Of a stretch of DNA of 41,861 bases, positions 27,225 to 35,719 are shown piece after piece; the stretch's first letter is position 1, and every line of letters begins with the position of its first letter. The stretch comes from Deltaproteobacteria bacterium. Its GTDB lineage: Bacteria > Bdellovibrionota_C > UBA2361 > OMII01. The notes under the pieces are model-generated. The model had not been told where the DNA came from and did not search any database. It saw nothing but the letters and a program-made list of their open reading frames with translations. The stretch lies in assembly GCA_947467385.1 (NCBI GenBank), contig CANIHJ010000006.1, forward strand, positions 1-41,861, read 5' to 3'. The translations under genes were made by a program, and so were the position numbers.

Positions 27225-28876
27225 GTGCCATCCCCTTTTAGCTCAAGAACGTTCTCATGAAACTCGCCAAGATCAATCGGGCTGCCAGTGCTGACATATC
27301 TCTCAACGCAGCCCGGAAGCGAGCGATAGAGCTCCTGCTCAACGAGCCGATCCATGGCCGTTGTTGCCTCGTCGAGGAACACGAAGCGGGGCCGCATGAG
27401 AAGCAGCCGCGCAAAGGCGAGTCGCTGCTGCTCGCCCGTGCCGAGCACGTTCGGCCAGTCAAGCGTGGCGTCGAGCCCGCCAACACGCTCGAACATCTCC
27501 CCAAGGCGCACCTGCTCAAGAACGCGGATTAGGTCCCTGTCGAGCACGACACGGCGCCGAAGGCCGTACACCAGCTGCGAGCGCAGCGAGCCCAGCACCA
27601 TGTACGGCCGCTGGGGCAGGAAGAGCGCCTCGCGCAGGTCGGGCCGGATGATCTGGCCCTTGCCCGAATCCCACAGCCCAGCGATGACGCGAAGGATGGA
27701 GCTTTTGCCGCTGCCGCTCGGTCCGCACAGGAGCAGGGAGCGGCCTGTGAACGAGAACGAGATGTCGGTGACGAGTGCCTGCTCCTTGCGCGGCGTCCAG
27801 ATCGTCACTGAGCGGAACTCAAGGTTTGGGCCGTTCGAGGACTTGATCCGCTCGCCCGGCGAGAGGGGCAGGCTGGCGCGATCAAGCGCCTCAGAAAATG
27901 ATCCAAGGCGGTTGATGACCGCCGCAAAGATGCTCAGGTTGCCAAAGTGGTTTACGACGATCGAGAGCGCATTGATGACGAACCCGAACGCGGCGCCGGC
28001 CTGAATCACCGAGCCGAACTCGATTTCACCCCGAAAGAAGAGCGGCGCAACCAGGACCGTCGGCAGCACGGTCAGTATGTAGTTGTAGCCAGTTGTGAAG
28101 AACTGAAGGTTTCGGTTCCAGTTTATCACAAGGAGTAGGTTGTTGAGCGCGGACTTCAGCCGCTGGCGGGTGCGGACGAACTCGCGAGACTCGCGGCCAT
28201 AGAACGCGATCGACTCGGCGCTGTCGCGGACGTTAATGAGCTTGTAGCGGTAGTCGGCCTCCTTCTTGAGCTGCGCGAAGTTAAGGCCGATGAGGGGCCG
28301 CCCGAGAAAGTACGTCACGATTGAGCCGACGATCGAGTACCCAGCGGCCGCAACAAAGAGCAGCCACGAGATAGACCAGAGCACGTACACATAGAGGAAG
28401 AGCTGAACAGAGGAGTTGAAGAGGATGAGGCAGAACGTGAGGCTCTGCGTGCAGAACGAGCGCACGTCCTCCTCGATACGCTGGTCTGGATTGTCGATGT
28501 CGCCCCTCAGGTTGAGGCGATAGTATGCCCGCTCTGAAAAATAGCGTGCAAGGATGCGGTGGCTGAGCCACCGCCGCCACAAGAGGCTTAGGCGCTGCTC
28601 TGTGTACGAGTAAAACACGACGATCGGCGTGGCGATGATGAAGGCGCCCAGGTAGTGCAGCAGCTTCCAGTAGAAGAGATCAGTGTTCTTTGTCTGGAGC
28701 GCTGTCATGAAGTCGCGCCCGATGTAGCTCATGATGACGCCCACGCCGTTGATCGTCAGGGAGAGCCCAAGGAGCAGCGAAACGAGCCCGATGGCCTTCC
28801 AGCGCACCTCGGAGCGGAAGAAGGGGCTCGCGAGGGAGAGAAACCTGCGGACGACGTTGCGGTCTATTTGGGCCAT
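27209..28876 (-). CDS. YddA/SbmA-type ABC transporter, fused permease and ATPase
   Basis: The 555-residue half-transporter has an N-terminal membrane domain of the ABC_membrane_2 type (SbmA/BacA, YddA, peroxisomal ABCD). It has about six membrane segments and the diagnostic motif NPDQRIEEDV (129-138). The ATPase half has Walker A GPSGSGKS (385-392), signature LGTGEQQR (478-485, slightly off the usual LSGGQ), Walker B FVFLDEATTAMD (498-509) and a Q-loop in LPQRPYM. It should act as a dimer in the inner membrane. Related proteins move peptides, vitamins or acyl-CoA; the substrate here is unknown. It overlaps the HEAT gene and follows the other ABC exporter by 79 bases. Confidence 0.88.
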   Translation of the reverse strand: MAQIDRNVVRRFLSLASPFFRSEVRWKAIGLVSLLLGLSLTINGVGVIMSYIGRDFMTALQTKNTDLFYWKLLHYLGAFIIATPIVVFYSYTEQRLSLLWRRWLSHRILARYFSERAYYRLNLRGDIDNPDQRIEEDVRSFCTQSLTFCLILFNSSVQLFLYVYVLWSISWLLFVAAAGYSIVGSIVTYFLGRPLIGLNFAQLKKEADYRYKLINVRDSAESIAFYGRESREFVRTRQRLKSALNNLLLVINWNRNLQFFTTGYNYILTVLPTVLVAPLFFRGEIEFGSVIQAGAAFGFVINALSIVVNHFGNLSIFAAVINRLGSFSEALDRASLPLSPGERIKSSNGPNLEFRSVTIWTPRKEQALVTDISFSFTGRSLLLCGPSGSGKSSILRVIAGLWDSGKGQIIRPDLREALFLPQRPYMVLGSLRSQLVYGLRRRVVLDRDLIRVLEQVRLGEMFERVGGLDATLDWPNVLGTGEQQRLAFARLLLMRPRFVFLDEATTAMDRLVEQELYRSLPGCVERYVSTGSPIDLGEFHENVLELKGDGTWSYS

Positions 28877-28955
28877 GCGTCAGCGCCCGCCCCGCTGGGT
28901 GATGCGGCGCGGCATGAAGATAGGGTCATGCGGTATACCGCTGTTGATGGTCGCA

Positions 28956-30761
28956 TCAGCTTTGAGCGCCCTCGCCGCTAATAACCGTTCGCTCGTAGTC
29001 AGCCCACGCAGCGGAAAAACCTCGTCCGGCAGCCCGCAGCTCCGGGAAGGTGCCAACCTCCTCGATGCGGCCATCCCGCACGTAAATCACCCGGTCGAAC
29101 ATGGGCACAAGCGCCAGCCGATGGCACGCCATGACGACGGTGAGCGCGCTAAACTCATGCAGAATGCCCGCAAAAACCTGCTTCTCGGTCAGCGGATCAA
29201 GGCTTGATGTTGGCTCATCGAGCAGCAGGATATCTTTTCCTGGAACGCGCAGGATGCCCCGGGCAAGGGAAAGGCGCTGCCGCTCGCCCACCGAGATGTT
29301 GAGGCCGGACTCCTCAAGCACGCTGTCCCAGCCGTTTGAGAGCTTCTGAAGCAGGTGGCTGGCGCGGCAAATTTCTAGCGCCTTGAGCAGCTGCTCGGGC
29401 GGAAAGCTTTCGCCGAAGCTCAGGTTGTAGTGCAGCGTTTCGGAAAAGATCTCTGGCTCCTGGGGTACCAGTAGGCTGACACTCGCGATGTCATCGAGCG
29501 ACAGGATGGTGCCGTCCGGCAGCTGCGCGTGCCCCTGCTGGGTCGCGAGCATGCCCGCCATGACCTTGAGGAGCGTAGACTTGCCCCCGCCGCTGGGGCC
29601 GACGAGCGCTATCTTTTCGCCGCGCGCCAGGTCAAGCGAAACATTCTTGAGGTTTGCGAAGTCGCCGCCATATGAAAACGCAACTTCACGCAGTGCCACC
29701 GTCGACCAATCGCGCGGCATCTTGCTGGTGCGGACCGGCAGCCTAAGGTCTCCCGACTCAGTAATGACCGACGAGGCATCGTCATATGCAATAGCCGCCT
29801 CGATTATGCCTCCGTAGTAACCGGTAAAGGCCCCGATGGCAGACCAGATACGGTCGAGGTAGTTAAGCAGTACGTATGCCTTTGCGATGTCGAAGGTGGG
29901 GCCAAGGGCACGCTGATTGTTGAGGTAGATGTAGAGAGACAAGCCCATGACGAGACTGTATCCAACTGCAATCGTGCCCCACTTGAGCTCCTGGTACTTC
30001 CAGATTTTGCGGCTGAGCTTGAAGCCCTCGCCGCGCTGGGAGCGGAGATAGTGCACAGCAGGCTTCTCCAGGTGGAGCGTCTTCACTGTGATGATGTTCG
30101 AAAGATAGTCTACCGTGGTGCGGTTGAGGCGGTCGTTGAAGCGGTTGTTCTTGCGGATGTTGCGCGTCAGCCGGGTATTGAAGAGCAGCATGAGCGCAAT
30201 CGTGATGAAGCCCATTGAGATGACAGTGATGGCAACCTCAAAATCGAGCACGAAGATAAGCATCGCAACCACGACAAACTTCATGACGCCGTCGATGATC
30301 TGCCACGTATAGTTCGACACCACCGCTTCAACAGCGCCCACTGAGCGGTTAAGCCTGCTTAGGTTTTCTCCGGTATGGTGGTAGACGTGCCACTTGAGGG
30401 GAAAGCTGAGGAGTGCCGTGAAGACTTCCTCAAGCTTCTTGAAGCGGCTCGTGAAGGCGGTGATTCCCTTCAGGTAACTCGCAAGGTGGTGCGAGAGGGC
30501 GTAGAGCATCTTTAGCCCCACAAACATGCCGATGGCCTTCACTGCCGAGGTGAACGCCTCCTCCGTGAAGCCGTCCCGCACGAAGATCTGCAGGATCTCG
30601 CCAAGAGCCCACGGAACGGCGAGGTCTATGCCGTAGGCGATGACGAAGAGGACGAGGAAGGAGAAGAAGCGAACCCGATCTCCAGCCGTTGATTCCCATG
30701 TGGCAAGCACCAGCCCCTTGATGGAAGAGCGTGCAGAGTTTTGCGGAGGGGACCCATTCAT
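28956..30761 (-). CDS. ABC exporter, fused permease and ATPase (ABCB/MsbA/NdvA type)
   Basis: The 601-residue protein has an N-terminal six-helix exporter domain (about 30-330, including KWHVYHHTGENLSRLNRSV) and an ATPase domain. The latter has Walker A GPSGGGKS (388-395), Q-loop VPQEPEIF, signature ISVGERQRL (489-497) and Walker B ILLLDEPTSSLDP (511-523). It should export a substrate across the inner membrane as a dimer. In rhizobia a similar-size exporter, NdvA/ChvA, secretes the glucan made by NdvB, so this first gene of a block ending in an NdvB-like synthase is a candidate glucan exporter. That is inference from linkage, not from diagnostic residues. A promoter with an extended -10 box lies just upstream. 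Confidence 0.88.
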   Translation of the reverse strand: MNGSPPQNSARSSIKGLVLATWESTAGDRVRFFSFLVLFVIAYGIDLAVPWALGEILQIFVRDGFTEEAFTSAVKAIGMFVGLKMLYALSHHLASYLKGITAFTSRFKKLEEVFTALLSFPLKWHVYHHTGENLSRLNRSVGAVEAVVSNYTWQIIDGVMKFVVVAMLIFVLDFEVAITVISMGFITIALMLLFNTRLTRNIRKNNRFNDRLNRTTVDYLSNIITVKTLHLEKPAVHYLRSQRGEGFKLSRKIWKYQELKWGTIAVGYSLVMGLSLYIYLNNQRALGPTFDIAKAYVLLNYLDRIWSAIGAFTGYYGGIIEAAIAYDDASSVITESGDLRLPVRTSKMPRDWSTVALREVAFSYGGDFANLKNVSLDLARGEKIALVGPSGGGKSTLLKVMAGMLATQQGHAQLPDGTILSLDDIASVSLLVPQEPEIFSETLHYNLSFGESFPPEQLLKALEICRASHLLQKLSNGWDSVLEESGLNISVGERQRLSLARGILRVPGKDILLLDEPTSSLDPLTEKQVFAGILHEFSALTVVMACHRLALVPMFDRVIYVRDGRIEEVGTFPELRAAGRGFSAAWADYERTVISGEGAQS

Positions 30762-30796
30762 AAGGGGTGTGGCCGGGCAGATAAAAAAGTTTGGCG

Positions 30797-30825
30797 TTTA
30801 TACCAGAATGCGCCGGCACTGTCTT
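30797..30825 (-). promoter_or_regulatory. Promoter of the ABC/HEAT/glucan synthase block
   Basis: On the minus strand AAGACA (30825-30820) and TATAAA (30802-30797) are 17 bases apart, with TG one base before the -10 box (an extended -10, TGG-TATAAA). Transcription would start about 30790, leaving a leader of roughly 29 bases before the ATG at 30761. Confidence 0.6.
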
Positions 30826-31194
30826 GGTTGGCGGAGCACCCTTAACGTAACGCTGTTACTCGAAATTTCTTCAACAGCCAGCCCCTGGTTAGATGCATTC
30901 GCCCCTCCGGCCGCCGCCCCCGCCCGCACCACGAACTCTCAGAGAACTCGTGGTCCAGACCTCTTGTGGTGAGCAGATCACGAGTTCTCTGAGAGTTTGT
31001 GGTTTTTTGGGAGTGAGTTCGGCTAGTTAAGGAACTTGAAGAAAGTGGGGGAGTGCGAGGCGTATGTAGAATTGCGTTCTGAAGTCGCGATGGAAGAGGC
31101 GAGTGGTTGCTGAGAGAGGGCAAAAAATGAGTTGGATCCTATTATCCGAACTCAAAAAAGAAGAACGCGAATAGGCGCGTGTAACCTTAGATGC
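30826..31194. other. Gene-free gap with a long inverted repeat
   Basis: Besides the promoter facing left and the inverted repeat at 30928-31003, I see a small hairpin GTAAC-GCT-GTTAC at 30847-30859 and a 15-codon ORF at 31127-31174 (plus) preceded by GAGAGGG, which is too short to call. Longer ORFs crossing the gap read through the inverted repeat and look non-coding. Confidence 0.5.
30928..31003. repeat. 25-bp inverted repeat, 26-base loop, T-run on plus side
   Basis: Arm one is 30928-30952 and arm two 30979-31003; 24 of 25 positions are complementary. Each arm is itself an imperfect palindrome (CACGA ... TCGTG around TCTCAGAGA). TTTTTT follows arm two on the plus strand, as in a rho-independent terminator, yet no plus-strand gene ends here. 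It could terminate an unseen small RNA, be a regulator site pair, or be a remnant of a small repeat element. I saw no second copy in the window. Confidence 0.85.
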
Positions 31195-31704
31195 TCACCT
31201 GTAGAGGCAATTGAGCCATGCAAGCAGGGCTAGGCCAATGAGCAGGCAAGCCAGACCTATTCGACAGCCCCGCGATATCGGAGGGTCATCGAATTTTTCG
31301 AACTGGTGCTCCCAGTCCAAACGCACATCGTCAGCTGACTCGAACTCTGAGTAGGCGCGCCGCAGCTTTGTGCGGAGCCTGGTGGCCTCAGAAATCTCCC
31401 ACGCTGCGATGCCGGCAGGAAGCTCCGCACCGAGCGGAATAACCGACCAGCTGTCGTTCTTCCACTGGAGAGCGTTCATATTCATCGCGCCGAGGCGATA
31501 GATCACGAACGGCTCGCCGTGAATGTACGGCCGACCGCCGCGCCGAGACACCATCATGGCCACCGCCAAGTTTGGCGATGCTCGTGTCACCTGCAGGGCT
31601 GAGACGAACTCAGGCACGTCGACCTCGTTCGAGCTCAGCACATCGAGCACAAACTCCGTCTCCCAAGACGGAGGCTTCACAAAACCTTCCCGATTCCCTT
31701 CCAT
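31195..31704 (-). CDS. Tail-anchored protein of unknown function
   Basis: The 169-residue product has a soluble N-terminal part with mixed alpha/beta character and one hydrophobic helix at the extreme C-terminus (CRIGLACLLIGLALLAWLNC), so it is probably anchored in the inner membrane by its tail with the bulk in the cytoplasm. AAGGAGG sits seven bases before the ATG at 31704; a GTG one codon earlier is too close to that site. No family is recognised. It lies 68 bases downstream of nothing on its own strand except heme A synthase, which is transcribed toward it... the reverse order is: heme A synthase ends at 31773 after starting upstream, so both may not share a transcript start because this gene has its own strong ribosome site. 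Confidence 0.65.
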   Translation of the reverse strand: MEGNREGFVKPPSWETEFVLDVLSSNEVDVPEFVSALQVTRASPNLAVAMMVSRRGGRPYIHGEPFVIYRLGAMNMNALQWKNDSWSVIPLGAELPAGIAAWEISEATRLRTKLRRAYSEFESADDVRLDWEHQFEKFDDPPISRGCRIGLACLLIGLALLAWLNCLYR

Positions 31705-31772
31705 CACTCCACCTCCTTGAGGACCGATTGGCTGGGCGAAAACCGAGGGGATTGTAACGCAGCTTTGGGGGA

Positions 31773-32720
31773 CTAGTCTTGTCCCGCGCCAGCTGATTTG
31801 CTCGTTTGACGAATGGTGTGAAACAGGGCCACTGATGCCAGGATTATCAACAGGTTGGCGGCTAAAAGGTGGGTAAGCTTAAGCCATGCCGGGGCAAGTA
31901 GCGTAAGGGTTAGTATTCCTATCGCCACCGCGCCGTAGGTGGCAAGCCGCAGCCGGACATACCATGCTCGGGCGTTTGCATCCGGAGCCCACGCCTCAAG
32001 GCGCGAGAAGAAGAATAGCACGCCGACCACCGTTGCCAGTGCAAGCACGGGGTGGATAAGCCGTAGCCGCACGGCGAGGTGCGATTCGGGAGCAAGATCC
32101 TTTGCGAGCCCCGCCCCAAGGGAGGGCGACGGTGCGAGATGAGATCCAAGCGATGCAAGCGCGCCGGTGCATAGCAGCGCAAGCAGAACGGCACCGGTGA
32201 TGCCCAAGAGCCGCACGAGCTGCGGGGGCAGTGGACGCCTGGCGCAGCCAGTCCAGCGAAAGCTTTCGGCCGCCATCACGGCGCTCAAGAGTAGAGCAGA
32301 GGTATTTACAAGGTGTAGAGGCATGACGACGAGTCGGGCCAGATCGGTGCTCTGGTCCACAAGCCGCATGGTGACGAGCTGCCTTCCGATCAGGGCTTCG
32401 GTAATAGTGAAGAAGAGCACCATGACGGGCCAGAAGCGGGCTGACGGGTCGGAGCTGAAGGCGCGGCGCGAGAACCATACCATCGCCAGCACAAGCACGC
32501 CGTAGAGCGCAGTCGAGTAGCGATGAGACACCTCGATCCAGGTCTTAATCGGTCCGTCGAGCGGGATGGCCTGCCCGTTGCATAGCGGCCAGTGATCGCC
32601 GCATCCGTCGCCGGAGTGCGAGATGCGAACCCACGCGCCCCACGCGATGATCAGGACCGTGTACCACACCACGCCCCATGCGAAGCGGTGCAGCCTCAAC
32701 TGAGGTTGTTGTTGCGCCAT
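31773..32720 (-). CDS. ctaA: Heme A synthase, CtaA/COX15 family
   Basis: The 315-residue, eight-helix membrane protein oxidises the C8 methyl of heme O to give heme A for cytochrome c oxidases. The four heme-ligand His are visible: His66 (EVSHRYS), His136 (PLHLVNT), His223 (LIHPVLA) and His284 (LTHLLAAN). Glu63 is next to the first. The extracellular Cys pair Cys40/Cys47 (GDGCGDHWPLCNG) is typical of the CtaA type. The presence of this gene implies an aa3- or caa3-type oxidase elsewhere; no other oxidase gene is in the window. Downstream on the same strand is the tail-anchored orphan. Confidence 0.93.
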   Translation of the reverse strand: MAQQQPQLRLHRFAWGVVWYTVLIIAWGAWVRISHSGDGCGDHWPLCNGQAIPLDGPIKTWIEVSHRYSTALYGVLVLAMVWFSRRAFSSDPSARFWPVMVLFFTITEALIGRQLVTMRLVDQSTDLARLVVMPLHLVNTSALLLSAVMAAESFRWTGCARRPLPPQLVRLLGITGAVLLALLCTGALASLGSHLAPSPSLGAGLAKDLAPESHLAVRLRLIHPVLALATVVGVLFFFSRLEAWAPDANARAWYVRLRLATYGAVAIGILTLTLLAPAWLKLTHLLAANLLIILASVALFHTIRQTSKSAGAGQD

Positions 32721-32775
32721 ATCAGCAAGGACTGTAGCACAGCCGGCTCTGCCGGAGCCATCCGAGCGCCCAAGC

Positions 32776-33240
32776 TTATATGGTTGGGATTATGAGGGTC
32801 GGGCGGCGAGAGAGCCGCACGATCTGCTCGGCGACGCTGCCGACGAGGACCCGCGAAAATCCCGTTCTCCCGTGAGAGGCGGTGACGACAAGATCCACGT
32901 CGCTTTGCTGAATGAACTCGAGGATCGTGTGGTGCACCGGACGCGCGGCTTCACGCAGCTCGTGTCGTGCCTGCATGCCGGAGAAGTGCTGCAAAAGGTG
33001 CGCTTTGAGGGCCTCCTCGGTGCTCCTGCGGGCTCCCTCAAGCGCCTCTGGCAGGTATTCAGACGGAAGCTCAAGGGCGGCGCTTCCCTCGTAGAGGTGC
33101 ATCGAGATGTCGATGCACGTGAGGAGCGTTACGGTTGCCTGAAAAGCGAGCGCTAAGGAGCGTGCGGCAGGATAGGCCTGCATCGACGCAGCCGAAAGGT
33201 CCGTTGTCACGAGGATAGATCGAGGAGCGAAATCCGCCAT
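32776..33240 (-). CDS. Universal stress protein, UspA family
   Basis: The 154-residue alpha/beta protein begins with RSILVTTDLS, the usual first strand and Asp, and ends with TASHGRTGFSRVLVGSVAEQIVR and RRPTLIIPTI. This is the ATP-binding SHG-9x-GS motif, with Ala replacing the first Gly. It probably binds ATP. I chose the ATG at 33240 because the product then has the normal length and a promoter-like pair ends six bases before it. A longer reading from 33288 would add 16 residues. It lies downstream of the HD-domain gene on the same strand. Confidence 0.85.
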   Translation of the reverse strand: MADFAPRSILVTTDLSAASMQAYPAARSLALAFQATVTLLTCIDISMHLYEGSAALELPSEYLPEALEGARRSTEEALKAHLLQHFSGMQARHELREAARPVHHTILEFIQQSDVDLVVTASHGRTGFSRVLVGSVAEQIVRLSRRPTLIIPTI

Positions 33241-33246
33241 GCCGGT

Positions 33247-33275
33247 ATAATGGCCGCGCGCTGAGGCGCCCTCAA
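33247..33275 (-). promoter_or_regulatory. Possible leaderless promoter of the universal stress protein
   Basis: On the minus strand TTGAGG (33275-33270), a 17-base spacer and CATTAT (33252-33247) are followed by six bases and ATG at 33240. Each box matches consensus at four of six positions, so it is weaker than its counterpart at 35720-35748. Confidence 0.35.
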
Positions 33276-33305
33276 CTCTCGCCGTCATGCTCCGGCGATC
33301 ATGTG

Positions 33306-34574
33306 TTACCGAAGGTGACCGAGCGCAGCCTTGGCTTCGCGGGGCAGGGCGATCCAGGCGCGACGTGAGATGCGGTCATCCGAGACCATGGCCTTAAACA
33401 TCGGATCGGCCTCCGCCAGGGTCATGACCCGGCCGTCGTCGAGCTGGACGAGCATCGACTGGCGCGTGTCGCCCGAGTGCACATCTGCTGTCGATATCTC
33501 GTGCAGGTAGTAGCGCGGATCGAGCCCCAGCTTCTCAAGCGCGGCTGTCGCCGACGCCATGAGCGACTCCATCGTCAGGCCGCTTGAGCACCGAATCGTT
33601 TTGAAAAGCCTTCGGTGCAGGAGGCGATCGCACAGGTCGCTAAGCACTGCGTCGTTTCCAGCAGCCCATCGTGAGATGTGGTAGCGCCACCACGACTCTC
33701 TCATCTGGAAGATGTTCTCAAGCGCCAGGTCCTCTGCCTTGTGCGCGGCAAGCGCATGCTGCATCGCATCGTCGGCGAACGGAACCTTGGTGCCAAGGTC
33801 GCGCGCTCGCTGGATGATCGCCTTATTAATCATGTCTGACGCGAGCAGGACGCGGTGCTGGTAGATCTGCCGGTACATGGCGTGGCGCGAAACCATAAAA
33901 TGCATCATCGCGTCGAGCCTGTTCTCCATGAGCGCCAGGTGCTTGCCCGCCGTCAGGATCATCGAGTCGACGAGCGCCGGAATGTTGTACTTGCCGTAGC
34001 TCACCCCGGCCAAAACACTGTCGACCGTCGACCAGTTGCCCCGGTCAACGTTCCAGCCGCCGCCCGAGAGGATCTCCCATGTCCACGCTGGAACCTCAGG
34101 GGTCTCGCCAAGGATAGCCGTCACCTGCGCCCGCAGCGTGGGCGAATACCCGTCGAGCAGACCCACTATCTCTGGATCGTTATTGATGACGAGCTCCGCA
34201 ATCTCCTCGTGCGAATCGCGCTGTCCGGGAAACCATGCCTTAAACGCAGTGTGCGAGCCAGGCGCGAGGTGCCCCACATCGTGCAGAAGGGCCGCCACGA
34301 GAATCGGGGCGCGGAACGTGGCAACATCATCCGGAAAGCTGCGCTCGAGCTTCTCAAGGACGAGCTTTGCCAGGTACGCGACCCCGAGGCAGTGCCCGAA
34401 GCGCGAGTGCTCCGAAAACATGTACACGAGCCGAGTGTTGGCCGTTTGGCTTATGTCGCGCAGGCGCTGAAACCAGCGCGAGTCAATCAGCGAGAGGATG
34501 AGCCGCTCGGCCGGATCTTCCGGCGAGAAAGAGACGGACTGATGGACGACGTCTGCAAATGTTATGTCGCTCAT
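33306..34574 (-). CDS. HD-domain phosphohydrolase (dNTPase/SAMHD1-like)
   Basis: The 422-residue protein has an HD metal site: His61 (SRFGHCLGV), His98-Asp99 (AALLHDVGHLAPGSH) and a distal Asp177 in GGWNVDRGNWSTVDSVLAGVSYG. That segment corresponds to the DVDxxDY...D..YxG region of dNTP triphosphohydrolases. The opening IDSRWFQRLRDISQTANTRLVY also matches that family (usually QRLRxIxQLG). It may hydrolyse a nucleoside triphosphate, but the substrate is not determined. Its ATG overlaps the stop of the RibBA-like gene (ATGA), so the two are translationally coupled and probably act together. Confidence 0.85.
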   Translation of the reverse strand: MSDITFADVVHQSVSFSPEDPAERLILSLIDSRWFQRLRDISQTANTRLVYMFSEHSRFGHCLGVAYLAKLVLEKLERSFPDDVATFRAPILVAALLHDVGHLAPGSHTAFKAWFPGQRDSHEEIAELVINNDPEIVGLLDGYSPTLRAQVTAILGETPEVPAWTWEILSGGGWNVDRGNWSTVDSVLAGVSYGKYNIPALVDSMILTAGKHLALMENRLDAMMHFMVSRHAMYRQIYQHRVLLASDMINKAIIQRARDLGTKVPFADDAMQHALAAHKAEDLALENIFQMRESWWRYHISRWAAGNDAVLSDLCDRLLHRRLFKTIRCSSGLTMESLMASATAALEKLGLDPRYYLHEISTADVHSGDTRQSMLVQLDDGRVMTLAEADPMFKAMVSDDRISRRAWIALPREAKAALGHLR

Positions 34575-35713
34575 GGCGTATTCCTTATCGATACTTCTAC
34601 CTCAGGAATCGGGTGCTGCGAAGAGATTGTAATGCCGAAGCTCTCCAGGCCAGCCATCGAGCGCGGCGTCGCTGAGAGGATCTCTATCTTTGAGACGCCC
34701 AGGTCCCTTAAGATCTGCGCCCCAACGCCGTACTCCCGCATCATTGATGGGGACCGGGACTGGGGGCCGTCCGCAGAGAGGCTTTGAATCGCCCCATGCT
34801 TGTCGTCAATAAAGGGCCGGCGCAGGTAGAGCAGCACACCCGCCCCCCGGTCACCAATTGCTTTTAGTGACGCATGGAGCGTCGCGCGAGAATTTGGACC
34901 GTGGCCACCGAACACGTCAGTGACAGTGCTCTCGGACTGAACCCGTACGAGCACCGTTTCGTGCTGGGAGACGTCTCCCTTAACGAGAGCGATGTGCTCG
35001 ACATCATGAATGCGCGAGCGGTACACGATGCCACGAACGTCTCCCGCAAAGCGGGTGGGGATAATCGCCTCAGCCACTCTCGCGACGAGCGGCTCACGCT
35101 GCAGGCGATGCGAGATGAGCTCGGAGAGGAATGCGATCGGAAGATTCTCCTGCCGGGCAAGCTCCTGCGCGTTCTCAAGCGGCGAGATAGATCCAGAGCG
35201 GTCAAGCAGGTCTATGAAGAGAGCCGCATCCGGGAATCCCGCCATCCGCACGAGGTCTAGGGAACCCTCGGGTATGGCAGCCTTGACCAGAACGCCTCCC
35301 TCGCGCGTTTCCGCCGGAAAGATGTGCCCGGGCTTCACGAGATCTCGCGGATGAGGCTGCGTGCCACCCAGCACCCGAATCGTGGCAGCGCGGTCAGAGG
35401 CGCTGATTCCGGTTGAGATGCCCTCGCGTGCCTCCACGGAGGTGAGCACCTTCATCGTCGACGCCGGGTCGGGTACTGCCGCCGGCGCCGCTAATGGGCG
35501 CGCCATGGAGGAAAGCATGAAGGCATTCGCCCGTTCAGGAGAGATGGCAACGAACGTGAGACCTCCGGTGATTCCAAGCGCCCGATTTACGAGCGCAGGC
35601 GAGATGTCGTGCGCAGGCGCGATCAGGGCGCACCTTGGCGAACCGATGTCGTCAACAAGGATGCCGAGGCGGGAGGAGGAGAACTGCTCTAGAAAGGCCG
35701 GGATCGGCGCCAT
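34571..35713 (-). CDS. RibBA-like protein with both active sites degenerate
   Basis: The 380-residue protein aligns along its length with bifunctional riboflavin enzyme RibBA. The first half (DHBP synthase-like) keeps GISTGISASDRAATIR, KPGHIFPAE (His130) and DLVRMAGFPDAALF, but DDEDRENEGD is replaced by DDIGSPRC and the active-site Cys region by GLTFVAIS. The second half (GTP cyclohydrolase II-like) keeps VRVQSES, DVFG and YGVGAQILRDLGVSKIEILS. It lacks all three zinc Cys of the SLRCDCG motif (here GGHGPNSRA) and the R-x-x-GRGIGL catalytic loop (here RRPFIDDKHG). It is likely a non-catalytic, perhaps GTP- or flavin-sensing, paralogue. It is coupled to the HD phosphohydrolase gene by a four-base overlap. 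Confidence 0.88.
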   Translation of the reverse strand: MAPIPAFLEQFSSSRLGILVDDIGSPRCALIAPAHDISPALVNRALGITGGLTFVAISPERANAFMLSSMARPLAAPAAVPDPASTMKVLTSVEAREGISTGISASDRAATIRVLGGTQPHPRDLVKPGHIFPAETREGGVLVKAAIPEGSLDLVRMAGFPDAALFIDLLDRSGSISPLENAQELARQENLPIAFLSELISHRLQREPLVARVAEAIIPTRFAGDVRGIVYRSRIHDVEHIALVKGDVSQHETVLVRVQSESTVTDVFGGHGPNSRATLHASLKAIGDRGAGVLLYLRRPFIDDKHGAIQSLSADGPQSRSPSMMREYGVGAQILRDLGVSKIEILSATPRSMAGLESFGITISSQHPIPEVEVSIRNTP

Positions 35714-35719
35714 TGAGCG

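Noticed and set aside
30842-31123. 93-codon minus-strand ORF across the gap
   Set aside because: It reads through both arms of the inverted repeat, giving a low-complexity Ser/Thr/Arg product, and has no ribosome site.
31127-31174. 15-codon plus-strand ORF with a fair ribosome site
   Set aside because: Too short to distinguish from chance without homologues or ribosome data.
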